Origin: Elusimicrobiaceae bacterium
GTDB lineage: Bacteria; Elusimicrobiota; Elusimicrobia; Elusimicrobiales; Elusimicrobiaceae
NCBI GenBank assembly: GCA_017475405.1
Contig: JAFVFN010000029.1
Location: forward strand, 25,690 to 89,689
DNA: 64,000 nucleotides
Direction of reading: 5' to 3'
Shown: in pieces, positions 17,757-27,450 of the stretch
Layout of the letters: each line of letters starts with the position of its first letter
Numbering within the stretch: the first letter of the stretch is position 1
Made by a program: the position numbers and the translations under genes
Notes under the pieces: model-generated
Told to the model about the DNA's origin: nothing
Databases searched by the model: none
Seen by the model: only the letters and a program-made list of their open reading frames with translations

Positions 17757-17892
17757 TCCTTGTGCATAAGCACAAGGATGAATGACGGTCCCAGTGCAAG
17801 AAAACGAAGTTTTCTTATAAGTTGTGCACTGGGCAAAATCAAGCGAAGCTGAGATTTTGGAACAGAATGATACTCCTTGCGTGAGCAAGGAG
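17757..17892. repeat. cluster of four hairpins
   Basis: Four inverted repeats in 136 bp: 17757-17778 (9-bp stem, loop ATAA), 17790-17833 (arms CCCAGTGCA/TGCACTGGG enclosing AGAAAAC-GAA-GTTTTCT), 17834-17859 (CAAAATC/GATTTTG enclosing AGC-GAA-GCT) and 17873-17892 (CTCCTTGC-GTGA-GCAAGGAG). They fill the gap between the dipeptidase and the DUF2442 gene. Confidence 0.65.
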
Positions 17893-17896
17893 AGGT

Positions 17897-18505
17897 TCAT
17901 TGGATAGCAACATTGAGTAGCGGCTTATTCTTCCAACCTTTTTTGTCAAAATGCCACCACTCAGTTCTCGTATACGTAAACCCGACAGTTGTCATGATTT
18001 GTTTAAGGACTTCACGTCGTTTTAAGATATCAGCCGGTAAATTCATATAATCCATGTGCGCACGCTTGGTAAAATTGTCAAAGTCTGTGGGCATGGGCAG
18101 TGGGTTACCGTTCAAATCACACGGAGATAAGTCAATTGACATGCCGCGGCTGTGACGGGAACCTTTCTTCGGCGGGGCTACATAATTGGGATTGGGCTTG
18201 GCTGCCCATAGTTTTTGTTGTGCATCTTGCGGACGATAACAGTCCCATAAACAAAACGTAAACGGTTCCGTTTGTTGCATGGCCAGTTTGACTGCTTTTT
18301 GGAGTCCTTCCACGGCATCTTTGTGCAAATAGCATTTAGCCGAAGAATAAATCTGTTTCCCCGTAAAATTGTTATCGGTTGCGTAGCGAAGACTGACAAA
18401 TACGGGTAAGTTATTTAGGGTTTGGATGTCTATCAGGTTCGCTTCTTCTAACGGACCGGCCGTGGCCGGCAATGCCCAACAAAGCAGTAAAAAGATACGT
18501 TTCAT
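17897..18505 (-). CDS. secreted D-alanyl-D-alanine dipeptidase (VanX/DdpX family, M15D)
   Basis: 202 aa with a signal peptide (MKRIFLLLCWALPATAG). It should cleave D-Ala-D-Ala or related cell-wall dipeptides in the periplasm. Zinc ligands are visible in SRHSRGMSIDLS (His and Asp, near 117-126) and EWWHFD (catalytic Glu and ligand His, near 183-188). The substrate-binding WDCYRPQDAQQKLW block is also present. No vanH/vanA-type partners are nearby, so peptidoglycan turnover is likelier than glycopeptide resistance. Confidence 0.88.
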   Translation of the reverse strand: MKRIFLLLCWALPATAGPLEEANLIDIQTLNNLPVFVSLRYATDNNFTGKQIYSSAKCYLHKDAVEGLQKAVKLAMQQTEPFTFCLWDCYRPQDAQQKLWAAKPNPNYVAPPKKGSRHSRGMSIDLSPCDLNGNPLPMPTDFDNFTKRAHMDYMNLPADILKRREVLKQIMTTVGFTYTRTEWWHFDKKGWKNKPLLNVAIQ

Positions 18506-18522
18506 ATTTTCATTATATTATA

Positions 18523-18528
18523 TATAAT
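18523..18528 (+). promoter_or_regulatory. -10 element of leaderless era
   Basis: TATAAT ends 6 nt before the ATG at 18535; no Shine-Dalgarno sequence is present. Confidence 0.65.
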
Positions 18529-18534
18529 AACAAT

Positions 18535-19461
18535 ATGGACGAAAAACACTTTAAAAGCGGGTTTGCCGTACTGGCCGGACTGCCCAATGCAGGGAAGTCT
18601 ACACTACTTAATCAAGTAGCAGGCGGACTGTTATCGGCTGTTACACATAAGCCTCAGACCACGCGCCAAAATATTTTGGCGATTGCCGAGGGGAAAAACT
18701 ACCAGGTCGTATTTGTAGATACGCCCGGTTTTTTAACGCCCAAATATAAATTACAGCAAACCATGGCTGATTGTGTGGACCGTGCCGTGCAGGAAGAGGC
18801 GGATGTGGTGTTGTTTATGTTAGATGCTACTGCCGATTATGCGGCTAATGCCAAACTGGTGGCCAAACTGAAAAAAGTGTTTTGTCCTATTTTCCTGGTT
18901 CTAAATAAAATCGATTTGGTCAAAGATAAATCTGTCCTGAAAATTCTGGAAGAACAGGTCAAAAAAGAGTTGCCGGTTAAACAGGTATTCGCCGTTTGCG
19001 CCGCCAAAGGAACGGGCCTGGAAGCACTAAAAAACGCTGTCGTGAATGTGCTGCCCACCAGCCCGGCGTATTTCCCGGAAGGCCAATGGACAGATCGTTG
19101 GGAGCGGTTTTACGTAGCCGAGTTTATCCGGGAGCAAATATTCCTGCTCTATCAACAGGAAATCCCTTACAGTACTTATGTGGAAGTAGAAAAATTTACC
19201 GAAGATTTGGGTCCTAAAAATTTTATCCGTGCCAATATTCACGTAGAACGCGAAAGTCAAAAGCCTATTATTATCGGAAAAGGCGGCAGTATGATCAAAA
19301 AGCTACGCGAACGTAGCCAAAAGCGTATTGAAGAATTTTTGGGCCGCAAATACCGCGTGGAACTCAACGTAGTGGTATCGCCGGATTGGCGCAATAATAC
19401 GTCCCTGTTGGAACGGTTCGGCTATATTGATAAAGATCCGCGTGACACGTCTATTGCATAG
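18535..19461 (+). CDS. era: GTPase Era
   Basis: 308-aa GTPase that binds 16S rRNA during 30S maturation. G1 is GLPNAGKSTL (near 16), G3 DTPGF (near 63) and G4 NKID (near 125). The C-terminal KH domain carries IIIGKGGSMIKKL (near 243). Start placed at 18535 because the G domain follows at the normal distance and a -10 box lies 6 nt upstream. It is divergent from the dipeptidase gene. Confidence 0.95.
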   Translation: MDEKHFKSGFAVLAGLPNAGKSTLLNQVAGGLLSAVTHKPQTTRQNILAIAEGKNYQVVFVDTPGFLTPKYKLQQTMADCVDRAVQEEADVVLFMLDATADYAANAKLVAKLKKVFCPIFLVLNKIDLVKDKSVLKILEEQVKKELPVKQVFAVCAAKGTGLEALKNAVVNVLPTSPAYFPEGQWTDRWERFYVAEFIREQIFLLYQQEIPYSTYVEVEKFTEDLGPKNFIRANIHVERESQKPIIIGKGGSMIKKLRERSQKRIEEFLGRKYRVELNVVVSPDWRNNTSLLERFGYIDKDPRDTSIA

Positions 19462-19562
19462 ACACATAAATTCGGATAACTTTCTGTGCGCTAAGAGTAT
19501 TTATTTGTTAGTTATTTCAATATTTCACAAGAAATTCAATTATATATTTAGTTCATACAAGG

Positions 19563-20714
19563 CTATTTACACTGTGTAGTTAGTTGTTGTGCAATTCTAT
19601 CCAATACATTAGTTAGTTTTTGATATTGTTCCACACCCTCTGTATCCACAAACGGGAAACATGCAATTCTCAGGGAATTTTCTTTCACGCTGCGGTACTT
19701 TTTAAGACCGTCTGCCAGATTGGGGCTGCCCGTTTGTAAGAGCATTTCGGCAATTTTTTCACCGGTAATATGCGGGTCGGTAATCGCCATCGTCAGGGTG
19801 GTAAATGAACGGTATTTTTCATGGGAAATCAGCGGTTTAATCCAATGGGACGTTTGGGTCCAACGAAGTAAATAATCGGCATGCTGTCTGCATAACTTGT
19901 CCATGGCATCCAGACCGCCGTGAGCGAGCATGTATTTGCAGGCTTCGTTAGCCATCCAAATATTTATGGTGGAGGGGGTATTAAGCGTTTGGAATTTATC
20001 CGTGTACGTCAGTGCGTTTTTTAAATCCAAAAAATACGGTAGCGGGCGTATGGGGTTTTGGGCGCGCGCTACTGCGCGCGGACTCAATACCATGGCACAC
20101 GTGCCTCCGCCGGTTCCGAAACATTTTTGCAGGCCAAAAATTAAAATATCATAGGCACTTGCCGGCAGTTTGCGCCCGCCCGCACAAGACGTAGCATCCC
20201 AGGCTACCAAGCTGTCGGGTCCGCGTGTGTTCCATACTTCCATTAAATAATCATCGGGCAGCTGCACGCCGGTAGAAGTTTCATTGGGGGTAAGCAGGAT
20301 TAAACTGGACTTGGTATCCGGGATTCCTTGAGGAATAAAATGCGTATCTGCCGTGATCCAATGGCGGGAAACGGACGACTCCAAACGCCCGGCTAATTGA
20401 GCGCACCATAAATGACTAAACGCCCCGATATCGGTCCCGGAAATCCTGTTCTTGGTAAGACTCCATACTACGCTGTCCATGGCTGCCGTGGCGCCGCCCG
20501 GGAAAAACAAAACCGTATAGTCAGTCGGGATTTGAAGCAGTGTGCGTAAATGATTGATGGTTTCTTTATAAAGGCCGTTAAATGAGATATCAGCAGCCCG
20601 GTGGCTGCGTTCAAACAGGGTTTTATATAGCGGCGCTGTGCGTACGGAGAAAAGTCCCTGTCCCGGGCCGCAAGAAAAACTTGAAATGGGTAAATCGTTA
20701 AGTAAAAGTGCCAT
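19563..20714 (-). CDS. serC: phosphoserine aminotransferase
   Basis: 383-aa class V PLP aminotransferase that makes 3-phosphoserine in serine synthesis. The opening resembles SerC (SCGPGQGLFS, residues 15-24), FPGGATAAM lies near 70, and the PLP lysine is in FGLQKCFGTGGG near 193, preceded by WDATSCAGG. SerC is the best match; phosphoserine-type class V relatives cannot be fully excluded. TAAAAT ends exactly 6 nt upstream of the ATG, so it is another leaderless candidate. Confidence 0.85.
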   Translation of the reverse strand: MALLLNDLPISSFSCGPGQGLFSVRTAPLYKTLFERSHRAADISFNGLYKETINHLRTLLQIPTDYTVLFFPGGATAAMDSVVWSLTKNRISGTDIGAFSHLWCAQLAGRLESSVSRHWITADTHFIPQGIPDTKSSLILLTPNETSTGVQLPDDYLMEVWNTRGPDSLVAWDATSCAGGRKLPASAYDILIFGLQKCFGTGGGTCAMVLSPRAVARAQNPIRPLPYFLDLKNALTYTDKFQTLNTPSTINIWMANEACKYMLAHGGLDAMDKLCRQHADYLLRWTQTSHWIKPLISHEKYRSFTTLTMAITDPHITGEKIAEMLLQTGSPNLADGLKKYRSVKENSLRIACFPFVDTEGVEQYQKLTNVLDRIAQQLTTQCK

Positions 20715-20720
20715 ATGATT

Positions 20721-20726
20721 ATTTTA
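20721..20726 (-). promoter_or_regulatory. -10 element of leaderless serC
   Basis: Minus-strand TAAAAT with a 6-nt gap to the serC ATG. Confidence 0.5.
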
Positions 20727-20870
20727 GCAAAAGAAATGAGCCGTTTACTAAAAAACGGTAATTTTTGGTCAAATGACCGAATAAATCTTGGACAAACGGC
20801 TGAATTTTACTGGATTACCGTCGTAAACATACCTTTTAATCCCAAAATCTGAAAAAATAATATAAATTAA

Positions 20871-23801
20871 TTATTTTTTTGTAACGGAAATTTTTGTTTT
20901 TTTCACTTTGGTTTCCGGTCCGTGCAACTGTTCTTGCGGATTTTCTTTTAAATACGCATCTACTGCGTCCAGCTCTGGTTTTAGGTATTTGCCTGTATAA
21001 GACCCTTTACAGACAGCGACTTCGCGCGGGGTACCCTCGCAGACAATGTTGCCGCCTTTATCGCCGCCTTCCGGCCCTAAGTCAATGAGCCAATCAGCCG
21101 TTTTAATGACGTCCAAGTTGTGTTCAATAATCAGCACGGTATTGCCCTTATCAGCCAGTCCGTGCAGTACATGTAAGAGCTTATCAATATCGGCAAAGTG
21201 AAGTCCCGTGGTGGGTTCGTCCAAAATATACAGGGTGTTTCCTGTTCCTTTGCGGGAAAGCTCATCGGCGAGTTTTACACGTTGTGCTTCGCCGCCGGAG
21301 AGCGTGGTAGCCGCCTGTCCGAGCTTAATGTATCCCAGTCCCACATCGTTTAAAGTTTGCAGGTAGCGTTTGATTTTGGGGATGGCACTGAAAAACTCTA
21401 ACGCCTGAGAGACACTTAAATCCAATACCTCGGCAATATTTTTGCCTTTAAATTTTACTTCCAGGGTGTCTTCATTAAATCGGTTTCCGTTGCATTCTTC
21501 GCACTTGACATAAATATCCGGCAAGAACTGCATTTGGATTTTTAAAATACCGTCTCCCTGACATTTTTCACAACGTCCGCCTTTGACGTTAAATGAGAAC
21601 CGTCCCGGTTTATAGCCGCGACGTTTAGCCTCGGGCATTTCGGCAAACAGATCCCTGATATGGGAAAACACACCCGTATAGGTGGCCGGGTTGCTGCGCG
21701 GGGTTTTGCCGATCGGACTTTGATCGACAATAATGACTTTATCAATGTTATCGAGTCCTTTGATAATTTCGTGTTCGCCGGGTACGTCTTTGGCCCCGTA
21801 AAACTTGCGTGCCAAGGCCTTATATAAGATGTTGTGGATAAGTGTACTCTTACCGGATCCGGAGACACCGGTTACACAGACCAGTTTGCCCAGCGGGATC
21901 CTGACGTCAATATTTTTGAGGTTAAATTGGCGGGCTCCGTGTATGGTCAGGTATTTGCCGTTGCCCTTACGAAGTTCAGCACGCGGTAAAATCATACGAC
22001 GTCCGTTAAGGTACGAGGCCGTCAGTGATTTTTTGTCTTTCAAAAAATCTTTCGTAGGTTCACTGGCAACAATCTGTCCGCCGTTTTCACCGGCCGCGGG
22101 ACCGAGTTCCACCACATAATCAGAAGCCAGGATGGTATCTTTATCATGCTCCACAATAATGAGCGTATTATCCAAATCTCGCAGGTTTTTGAGGGTTTCA
22201 ATCAGGCGGTCATTATCGCGGGAATGCAGTCCGATAGTGGGTTCGTCCAGTACATAGAGAACGCCCGTCAAACCGGACCCGATTTGGGTGGCCAGATGGA
22301 TACGCTGTGCCTCTCCGCCGGAAAGTGTTTGGCTTTTGCGGTTGAGCGTCAGGTAAGAAAGTCCCACGCTGTTTAAGAAATTTAAACGCGCATTGATTTC
22401 TTTGAGGACATCTTTGGCGATAATCTTTTCTTTATCAGTTAGCCGTAAATTGGCAAAAAATTCTTTGGCGGCAGATACCTGCATGGCCGTAATTTCATAA
22501 ATGTTTTTATCATTAATTTTAACAGCCAGGGCCTCGGGTTTGAGGCGTTTTCCCTGACAGACAGAACACTCTACCTCGCGCATAAAACGCTGTGTGACTT
22601 CTTCTTTGACAAAATCGCTCTCACTCTCAGCCACACGTCTTTTTAAGTTTGTGATCACGCCTTCAAATTCCTGTTCTCCCCCGGAAATAATTGACGTATA
22701 CGTGGCTCCGCCGGTTCCGTACAAAAGTAAATCGCGTTGTTCTTTGGGCAGTTTGTTCCACGGCGTAGTCATGCTGATATGGTTTTGCCGACATACCTGT
22801 TTTAAAATATCATAGTAGTAGCCGCTCCAGGAACTTTTCCAGCGGTGGGTACGGGTGGTGACGGGGTTTTGCCAGGCATCAATAGCACCCTCGTTAATGG
22901 ACAGGGTAGGATTGGGAACCACCAACGCTTCGTCCACTTCAATTTTAACACCCAGTCCGTTACATTCGGGGCATGCGCCGTAAGGGGAGTTAAACGAGAA
23001 CAACCGCGGTTCAAGTTCACTAAATCCGATTCCGCAGTGCGCGCAGGCGTTGGCCTCACTATAGGTAAACTCTTTGGGTGTTTTGCCTTCGGTTTCAATA
23101 ATGTGCACAAGCCCTTTGGCATAGCGCAGCGCATTTTCCAGGCTTTCCACGAGCCGTTCCCGATCAAATTCTTCGACGAATATCTCATCAGTAACCAGTT
23201 CAATGGTGTGTTTTTTGTAGCGTTCAAGTACGGGGATGCTGTCTAGGTTAATCACGGTCCCGTTTACGCGGGCTTTGACATATCCCTCTTTTTTAAATTT
23301 TTTAAACAGTTCTTCATAAGTTCCCTGTCTTCCGCGGATAACGGGGGCCAGGATGTATACGGTGCGTTCGTTAAATTTGGTTAAAATGTCCTGTGCAATA
23401 CCCTGCACACTCCACGCTTGTACGGGGCGCCCGCATTGAGGACAATAACGCTGTCCGATGCGTGCAAACAGCAGACGTAAATAGTCATAGATTTCCGTTA
23501 CGGTGGCTACGGTAGAGCGCGGGTTTTTGGACGGGTTTCGCTGTTCAATGGAAATCGCCGGAGAAAGTCCCTCAATATGTTCCACATCGGGCTTTTCCAT
23601 CAGTTCCAAAAACTGACGCGCATACGCGGACATGCTTTCCACGTAGCGGCGTTGTCCCTCGGCGTAAATCGTGTCAAATGCCAGTGAACTTTTCCCCGAG
23701 CCGGACAGGCCGGTTACCACAACCATTTTATCTTTGGGGATTTCAACGGAAATATTTTTTAAATTGTGGCCTTTGGCGCCGATTACTTTAATGCTTTTCA
23801 T
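20871..23801 (-). CDS. uvrA: excinuclease ABC subunit A
   Basis: 976-aa damage-recognition ATPase of nucleotide excision repair. Two ABC ATPase halves are present: Walker [10 protein letters not shown] near 32 and GVSGSGKST near 657. ABC signatures LSGGEAQR occur near 497 and 840. Zinc modules are visible as CPQC (near 120), CAHC/CPEC (near 260-286), CSVC (near 414) and CEKC/CEEC (near 750-775). The length slightly exceeds the usual ~940, with a Lys-rich C-terminal end. Divergent from the 23885 operon. Confidence 0.97.
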   Translation of the reverse strand: MKSIKVIGAKGHNLKNISVEIPKDKMVVVTGLSGSGKSSLAFDTIYAEGQRRYVESMSAYARQFLELMEKPDVEHIEGLSPAISIEQRNPSKNPRSTVATVTEIYDYLRLLFARIGQRYCPQCGRPVQAWSVQGIAQDILTKFNERTVYILAPVIRGRQGTYEELFKKFKKEGYVKARVNGTVINLDSIPVLERYKKHTIELVTDEIFVEEFDRERLVESLENALRYAKGLVHIIETEGKTPKEFTYSEANACAHCGIGFSELEPRLFSFNSPYGACPECNGLGVKIEVDEALVVPNPTLSINEGAIDAWQNPVTTRTHRWKSSWSGYYYDILKQVCRQNHISMTTPWNKLPKEQRDLLLYGTGGATYTSIISGGEQEFEGVITNLKRRVAESESDFVKEEVTQRFMREVECSVCQGKRLKPEALAVKINDKNIYEITAMQVSAAKEFFANLRLTDKEKIIAKDVLKEINARLNFLNSVGLSYLTLNRKSQTLSGGEAQRIHLATQIGSGLTGVLYVLDEPTIGLHSRDNDRLIETLKNLRDLDNTLIIVEHDKDTILASDYVVELGPAAGENGGQIVASEPTKDFLKDKKSLTASYLNGRRMILPRAELRKGNGKYLTIHGARQFNLKNIDVRIPLGKLVCVTGVSGSGKSTLIHNILYKALARKFYGAKDVPGEHEIIKGLDNIDKVIIVDQSPIGKTPRSNPATYTGVFSHIRDLFAEMPEAKRRGYKPGRFSFNVKGGRCEKCQGDGILKIQMQFLPDIYVKCEECNGNRFNEDTLEVKFKGKNIAEVLDLSVSQALEFFSAIPKIKRYLQTLNDVGLGYIKLGQAATTLSGGEAQRVKLADELSRKGTGNTLYILDEPTTGLHFADIDKLLHVLHGLADKGNTVLIIEHNLDVIKTADWLIDLGPEGGDKGGNIVCEGTPREVAVCKGSYTGKYLKPELDAVDAYLKENPQEQLHGPETKVKKTKISVTKK

Positions 23802-23884
23802 ATAGGTGTTCCTGTGATAAAGTCTGCGTTGTGACGCTTTTAAATATTATATAATTTATTTAACTTACTCTTGGAGAATGTTGC

Positions 23885-24934
23885 GTGAAAAAATCGCTTA
23901 AATACCTCCTCTATACCCTGGGAATGATCCTGTCGCTTGGCATTTTGGCCGTGATGATTTACCATGCCAAGGACAGTTTTATCAAGATTTGGCAGGGTGT
24001 ACGGACCAAATATTTATTTTTATCTTTATTATCTTCCGCTCTTATTTACATTGCCATGGGCATGAGCCTCTATGAGATGCTTCGCATCATGGGCAAGCGC
24101 ATTAGCAAAAGTGCGGCCGTGGGCATTGCACTGGTTTCCACCACCGTGAACTACTTAGTATCTTCCTTGGGAGCCAGCGGGTTTGCCTTGCGAGCCCATT
24201 TACTCAACCGGCGACGTATTCCGTTTGGAATGTGCGTAACCGCCAGTATTGTAATTACGGTGCTGTTATACTTTGTGCTGGCGGTTATTATTTTACAGGG
24301 TTCTATTTTGATGTTATTTAACTCGTCAGCAACGACGTTGCAGCTTGCAGAAAACTTCGCGCTGATTGCCGGGATGTGTGTGGTCTGCGTAATCATCACG
24401 GCGTTTTTATTTAACGATGAGTGGCGCTCTAAATGGTTGCGTAAGGCATTTCGGCTGCTTAATAAGATTTTATTTCACGGGTTTCGGGCCCTGATTCGTA
24501 AGGGAAGTTATGATGATTTTATGGCGCAACTGGATGAGGGGATTGATCTGATCCATAAGAAAAAACGTAAACTGACCAGCACCATTATCTATGTATGCGC
24601 CGATTGGTTTTTTACCATTATGGTATTGTATTTCGCTTTCCGGGCCGTAGGCGTATATATTTCAGCGGGTGTATTGGTAGCCGGATTTGCCGTGGGGATG
24701 GTGACTACGCTTATTCCCATCCTGCCCAGCGGACTGGGGGCTATGGAACTTGCCATGACGGCAGTGTTTAGCCAAATGGGGATTGACTGGGACGCCGCAC
24801 TGATGGCGACACTTATTTACCGGGTTGTCTATTATGTGATCCCCGGGATTATCAGTATTTTTATTTATTGGGGACTTCAGTTATCTTCACCGGCTGCCGA
24901 ACCCAAACGCAAGCGCAAAGGAGTATCTGCATGA
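23885..24934 (+). CDS. lysylphosphatidylglycerol synthase TM-region/UPF0104-type membrane protein
   Basis: 349-aa integral membrane protein with about eight hydrophobic spans, matching the flippase-like domain of MprF relatives (LVSTTVNYLVSSLGASGFALRAHLL near 82; AGFAVGMVTTLIPILPSGLGAMELAMTAVF near 266). There is no C-terminal aminoacyl transferase domain, so only the membrane part is present. Start codon is GTG at 23885, supported by TTGGAGA. First gene of a four-gene operon with overlapping ends. Confidence 0.82.
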   Translation: MKKSLKYLLYTLGMILSLGILAVMIYHAKDSFIKIWQGVRTKYLFLSLLSSALIYIAMGMSLYEMLRIMGKRISKSAAVGIALVSTTVNYLVSSLGASGFALRAHLLNRRRIPFGMCVTASIVITVLLYFVLAVIILQGSILMLFNSSATTLQLAENFALIAGMCVVCVIITAFLFNDEWRSKWLRKAFRLLNKILFHGFRALIRKGSYDDFMAQLDEGIDLIHKKKRKLTSTIIYVCADWFFTIMVLYFAFRAVGVYISAGVLVAGFAVGMVTTLIPILPSGLGAMELAMTAVFSQMGIDWDAALMATLIYRVVYYVIPGIISIFIYWGLQLSSPAAEPKRKRKGVSA

Positions 24935-25446
24935 TTGAAAAACTGGCTCACTTTATTCCCAACCTGAGCAAGAGCTGTTTTATCCATCAAACAGCGTCCG
25001 TGATCGGACAGGTAACCCTGGGAGAAAATGTTTCTGTGTTCCCGTGCGCGGTACTGCGCGGTGACATCGCGGCCATTACCGTGGGGGATAACTCAAATAT
25101 TCAGGATAACGCGTGTGTGCATGTCAATTACGGCGCACCGTGCCAAATCGGTGCTGGAGTCAGTGTGGGGCACGGAGCCGTGGTTCACGGCAGTAAAATC
25201 GGCGATAATGTAATTATCGGCATGAACGCTGTGGTCATGGAAAGTGAAATCGGTTCCAATTGTATTATCGGTGCCGGAGCTGTGGTGCCGGCCGGTAAAA
25301 GTATCCCGGCAGGTTCGCTTGTTATGGGGGTACCGGCTAAAGTCGTGCGTCAGCTGGAAGAAGAGGAAGTAAACGGTATTTTGCAAAACGCACGCGAATA
25401 CGTTAAAGCAATCCCCGTGTATAAGACGCAAACACAACCGCTATGA
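24931..25446 (+). CDS. gamma-class carbonic anhydrase-like hexapeptide protein
   Basis: 171-aa left-handed beta-helix protein of the YrdA/PaaY group. Hexapeptide repeats run from VIGQVTLGENVSVFPCAVLRGDIAAITVG to GNVIIGMNAVV-like units, with His residues at metal positions (NACVHVNY, VGHGAVVHG). Start at 24931 (ATGATTGAA) has an AAAGGAG site and overlaps the upstream stop in ATGA. Activity may be carbonic anhydrase or acyltransferase-like; the family is variable. Confidence 0.87.
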   Translation: MIEKLAHFIPNLSKSCFIHQTASVIGQVTLGENVSVFPCAVLRGDIAAITVGDNSNIQDNACVHVNYGAPCQIGAGVSVGHGAVVHGSKIGDNVIIGMNAVVMESEIGSNCIIGAGAVVPAGKSIPAGSLVMGVPAKVVRQLEEEEVNGILQNAREYVKAIPVYKTQTQPL

Positions 25447-25808
25447 AAAAAATCGTTTTAATAGAAGATTCCAAAGTATTGGGAACGGCACTGGTCGGAG
25501 CCCTGCAGGTAGAGGGCATTGAAGCGCACTGGGCCCAAAACGGTGTATTGGGCGTAGCCTTGGCCAAACAACAAAAACCCGATTTGATTTTACTGGATTT
25601 GATGCTGCCCAAACTAAGCGGGTTTGAGGTGTGTAAACTTCTCAAAACCGATAACGCCACGTGGCGGATCCCGATTGTGATTATGTCTACGTTGACAGAC
25701 CCTGAGTCGCGCGAGCGGGCGACAGAGGCCGGGGCCGATTATTTTATCCCCAAGCCGTATGATTTGCCGGCTACCTTGGCAGAAATAAAAAAGATTTTAA
25801 AAATATAG
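25443..25808 (+). CDS. single-domain response regulator (CheY-like)
   Basis: 121-aa receiver domain with no output domain. Acidic pocket EDS near residues 8-10, phospho-acceptor Asp in LLLDLMLP near 52, conserved MST near 80 and KPYD lysine near 103. It overlaps the hexapeptide gene by 4 bp and is followed by a TPR protein, which may be its partner. No histidine kinase is in the window; the PAS protein at 48277 has no kinase domain. Confidence 0.9.
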   Translation: MKKIVLIEDSKVLGTALVGALQVEGIEAHWAQNGVLGVALAKQQKPDLILLDLMLPKLSGFEVCKLLKTDNATWRIPIVIMSTLTDPESRERATEAGADYFIPKPYDLPATLAEIKKILKI

Positions 25809-25817
25809 GAGGTGTGT

Positions 25818-26876
25818 ATGGCCTTTGATATTGACTATGTATTTGAGCAGTTGGAAATGAATGAACCGGTGCATGCACTGGAGGAGCTTAAAAAAGCACG
25901 CAAAAAAGATGCGCAGCTTTTCTTTTTGGAGGGGGAATCACACCGCCAGTTGGGTGCCTTTGAAACAGCCTTGAAAACCTATGCCAAAGGACTAAATATT
26001 TCCGACGTGGCAGAAGAGCGCATGGATATTTTACTGGCGATGTCTGCCTGCTACCGCACACTCGGGCATGCAGCCCTTGCCTATGAACTTGCGTTGGAAA
26101 CTCTTGAAATGTCCAAGGAACTGGAATATGACGATTATGAAATCCGCGCTATGCAGGAAATGGGTATGTCGCTTCGCGCCTGGGGCAAGCTGGATGAGTC
26201 TTTGGAACTCTTGGACGCCGTACTTGCTGCTTACGTGCAGCGCAAAGACATGGCCGGTCAAAGCTTTATCCATTGGGCCAAGGGGGGGATTTTCCGCCTG
26301 AAAGGTGAATTTGCCGAGGGCATTGCCCAGTTTAAAAAATCCATTGCACTGGCCAAAAAAGTGCACGATAAAATTAACGAGGCGTACGGATATTGCGGAC
26401 TGGCCGGCATTAGCCGCATCTGCGGGAAGATTGATGACTGCGTGAAAAATTACCAATTAGCCGATAAGATTTTTAAGAATTCCCAGGATGTGTTTGGTAA
26501 GGCTTATACCAACTGCGGTATGGCCAACGGACTGCGTCAGCAGGGTAAATACGATGAGGCGTTGCGTCGCTATAACACAGCTGATAAATTATATTCCCAA
26601 ATCGGTGATAAGGTGGATTTGGGGTTTGTCAAATGGGGACGTGCCGATGTGCTTAAGCGTAAAAATAAGTTGGCACTAGCCTTAAAGGACCTAGAGGAAG
26701 CACGGGAATTATTTGATAATTCCGATGAAAAACGCGGACAGATTTTAACTAAGCTTTCATTGGCGCAAGTATTCTATGCTCTGGGGCGTACGGAAGAAGC
26801 CGAAGAATTATATGACTCCGGCGTCAAACAGGCTCGTGCCGAGAAACTGCATACCTACTTGGAAAGTTATACCTGA
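25818..26876 (+). CDS. tetratricopeptide-repeat protein
   Basis: 352 aa made of about eight TPR-like helix pairs (AFETALKTYAKGL, EGIAQFKKSIALAKK, KYDEALRRYNTADKLYSQ, LALALKDLEEARELF, RTEEAEELYDSGV). Probably a cytoplasmic scaffold for protein contacts; no signal peptide or other domain. Start at 25818 has a strong AGGAGG site; an upstream in-frame GTG overlaps that site. Last gene of the operon with the response regulator; a terminator follows. Confidence 0.85.
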   Translation: MAFDIDYVFEQLEMNEPVHALEELKKARKKDAQLFFLEGESHRQLGAFETALKTYAKGLNISDVAEERMDILLAMSACYRTLGHAALAYELALETLEMSKELEYDDYEIRAMQEMGMSLRAWGKLDESLELLDAVLAAYVQRKDMAGQSFIHWAKGGIFRLKGEFAEGIAQFKKSIALAKKVHDKINEAYGYCGLAGISRICGKIDDCVKNYQLADKIFKNSQDVFGKAYTNCGMANGLRQQGKYDEALRRYNTADKLYSQIGDKVDLGFVKWGRADVLKRKNKLALALKDLEEARELFDNSDEKRGQILTKLSLAQVFYALGRTEEAEELYDSGVKQARAEKLHTYLESYT

Positions 26877-26902
26877 GATCTGAGAATAGCTTGCCGATTT
26901 TC

Positions 26903-26939
26903 GGGTTGTGAATATATTATGTATTCACAACCCTTTTTT
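26903..26939 (+). terminator. terminator of the 23885-26876 operon
   Basis: GGGTTGTGAATA / TATTCACAACCC stem, 7-nt loop, T6. Also lies at the end of the convergent pilin gene. Confidence 0.85.
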
Positions 26940-26943
26940 GGGT

Positions 26944-27402
26944 TTAGTAGAGTTTGATTTCAAATGCATGTCGATTGCTGGTAGATTTGTCCTTCGCCTG
27001 TGGAAGAAGATTTTCACAGGTACTACGAGCTATCGTTACATTAGCATGGCTTTTTTCCACTAAACAATATACATAATGTGATGAAGGATAAAAATCCCAA
27101 TCAATACCTCCTTTGAGATAACGTAAATACAGATGTCCGTCAGAGAATAATGATTTGCTCCAACCGGAGGGGACCTCAAATTGTAAGTCCAAATCATTCC
27201 AACTGCTCGCATAGGCTCCGTTTGCTAGGAAATAAAGATCCTGTGCTTCTAAAAAAGCTTTGCCGGTAATAAAGGCTTGGGTCATTTGACTTTTTAATAC
27301 CGCCTTTTGATACTGGGGTACTGCTACAGCTGCCAAGATGCCTATAACCAATACAACAACGAGAAGCTCAATGAGTGTGAATGCTTGTATGTTTGATTTC
27401 AT
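26944..27402 (-). CDS. type IV pilin-like protein (structured-leader class)
   Basis: 152 aa: leader MKSNIQA, then [28 protein letters not shown] with Glu5. The residue before the processing site is Ala, not the usual Gly. The variable C-domain carries the family's late Cys pair (CLVEKSHANVTIARSTC). The core LANGAYASSWNDLDL matches other family members. GAGGAA precedes the ATG, and the gene is preceded by structured leader copy A. Expressed independently of the neighbouring TPR operon. Confidence 0.85.
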   Translation of the reverse strand: MKSNIQAFTLIELLVVVLVIGILAAVAVPQYQKAVLKSQMTQAFITGKAFLEAQDLYFLANGAYASSWNDLDLQFEVPSGWSKSLFSDGHLYLRYLKGGIDWDFYPSSHYVYCLVEKSHANVTIARSTCENLLPQAKDKSTSNRHAFEIKLY

Positions 27403-27450
27403 AACTTATTCCTCTACTTTTGTTTCAATTACCTGTTATGGAACCAAATC

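Noticed and set aside
17897..18505. Vancomycin-resistance gene vanX
   Set aside because: No vanH, vanA or vanRS neighbours; a signal peptide points to periplasmic wall recycling, unlike cytoplasmic VanX.
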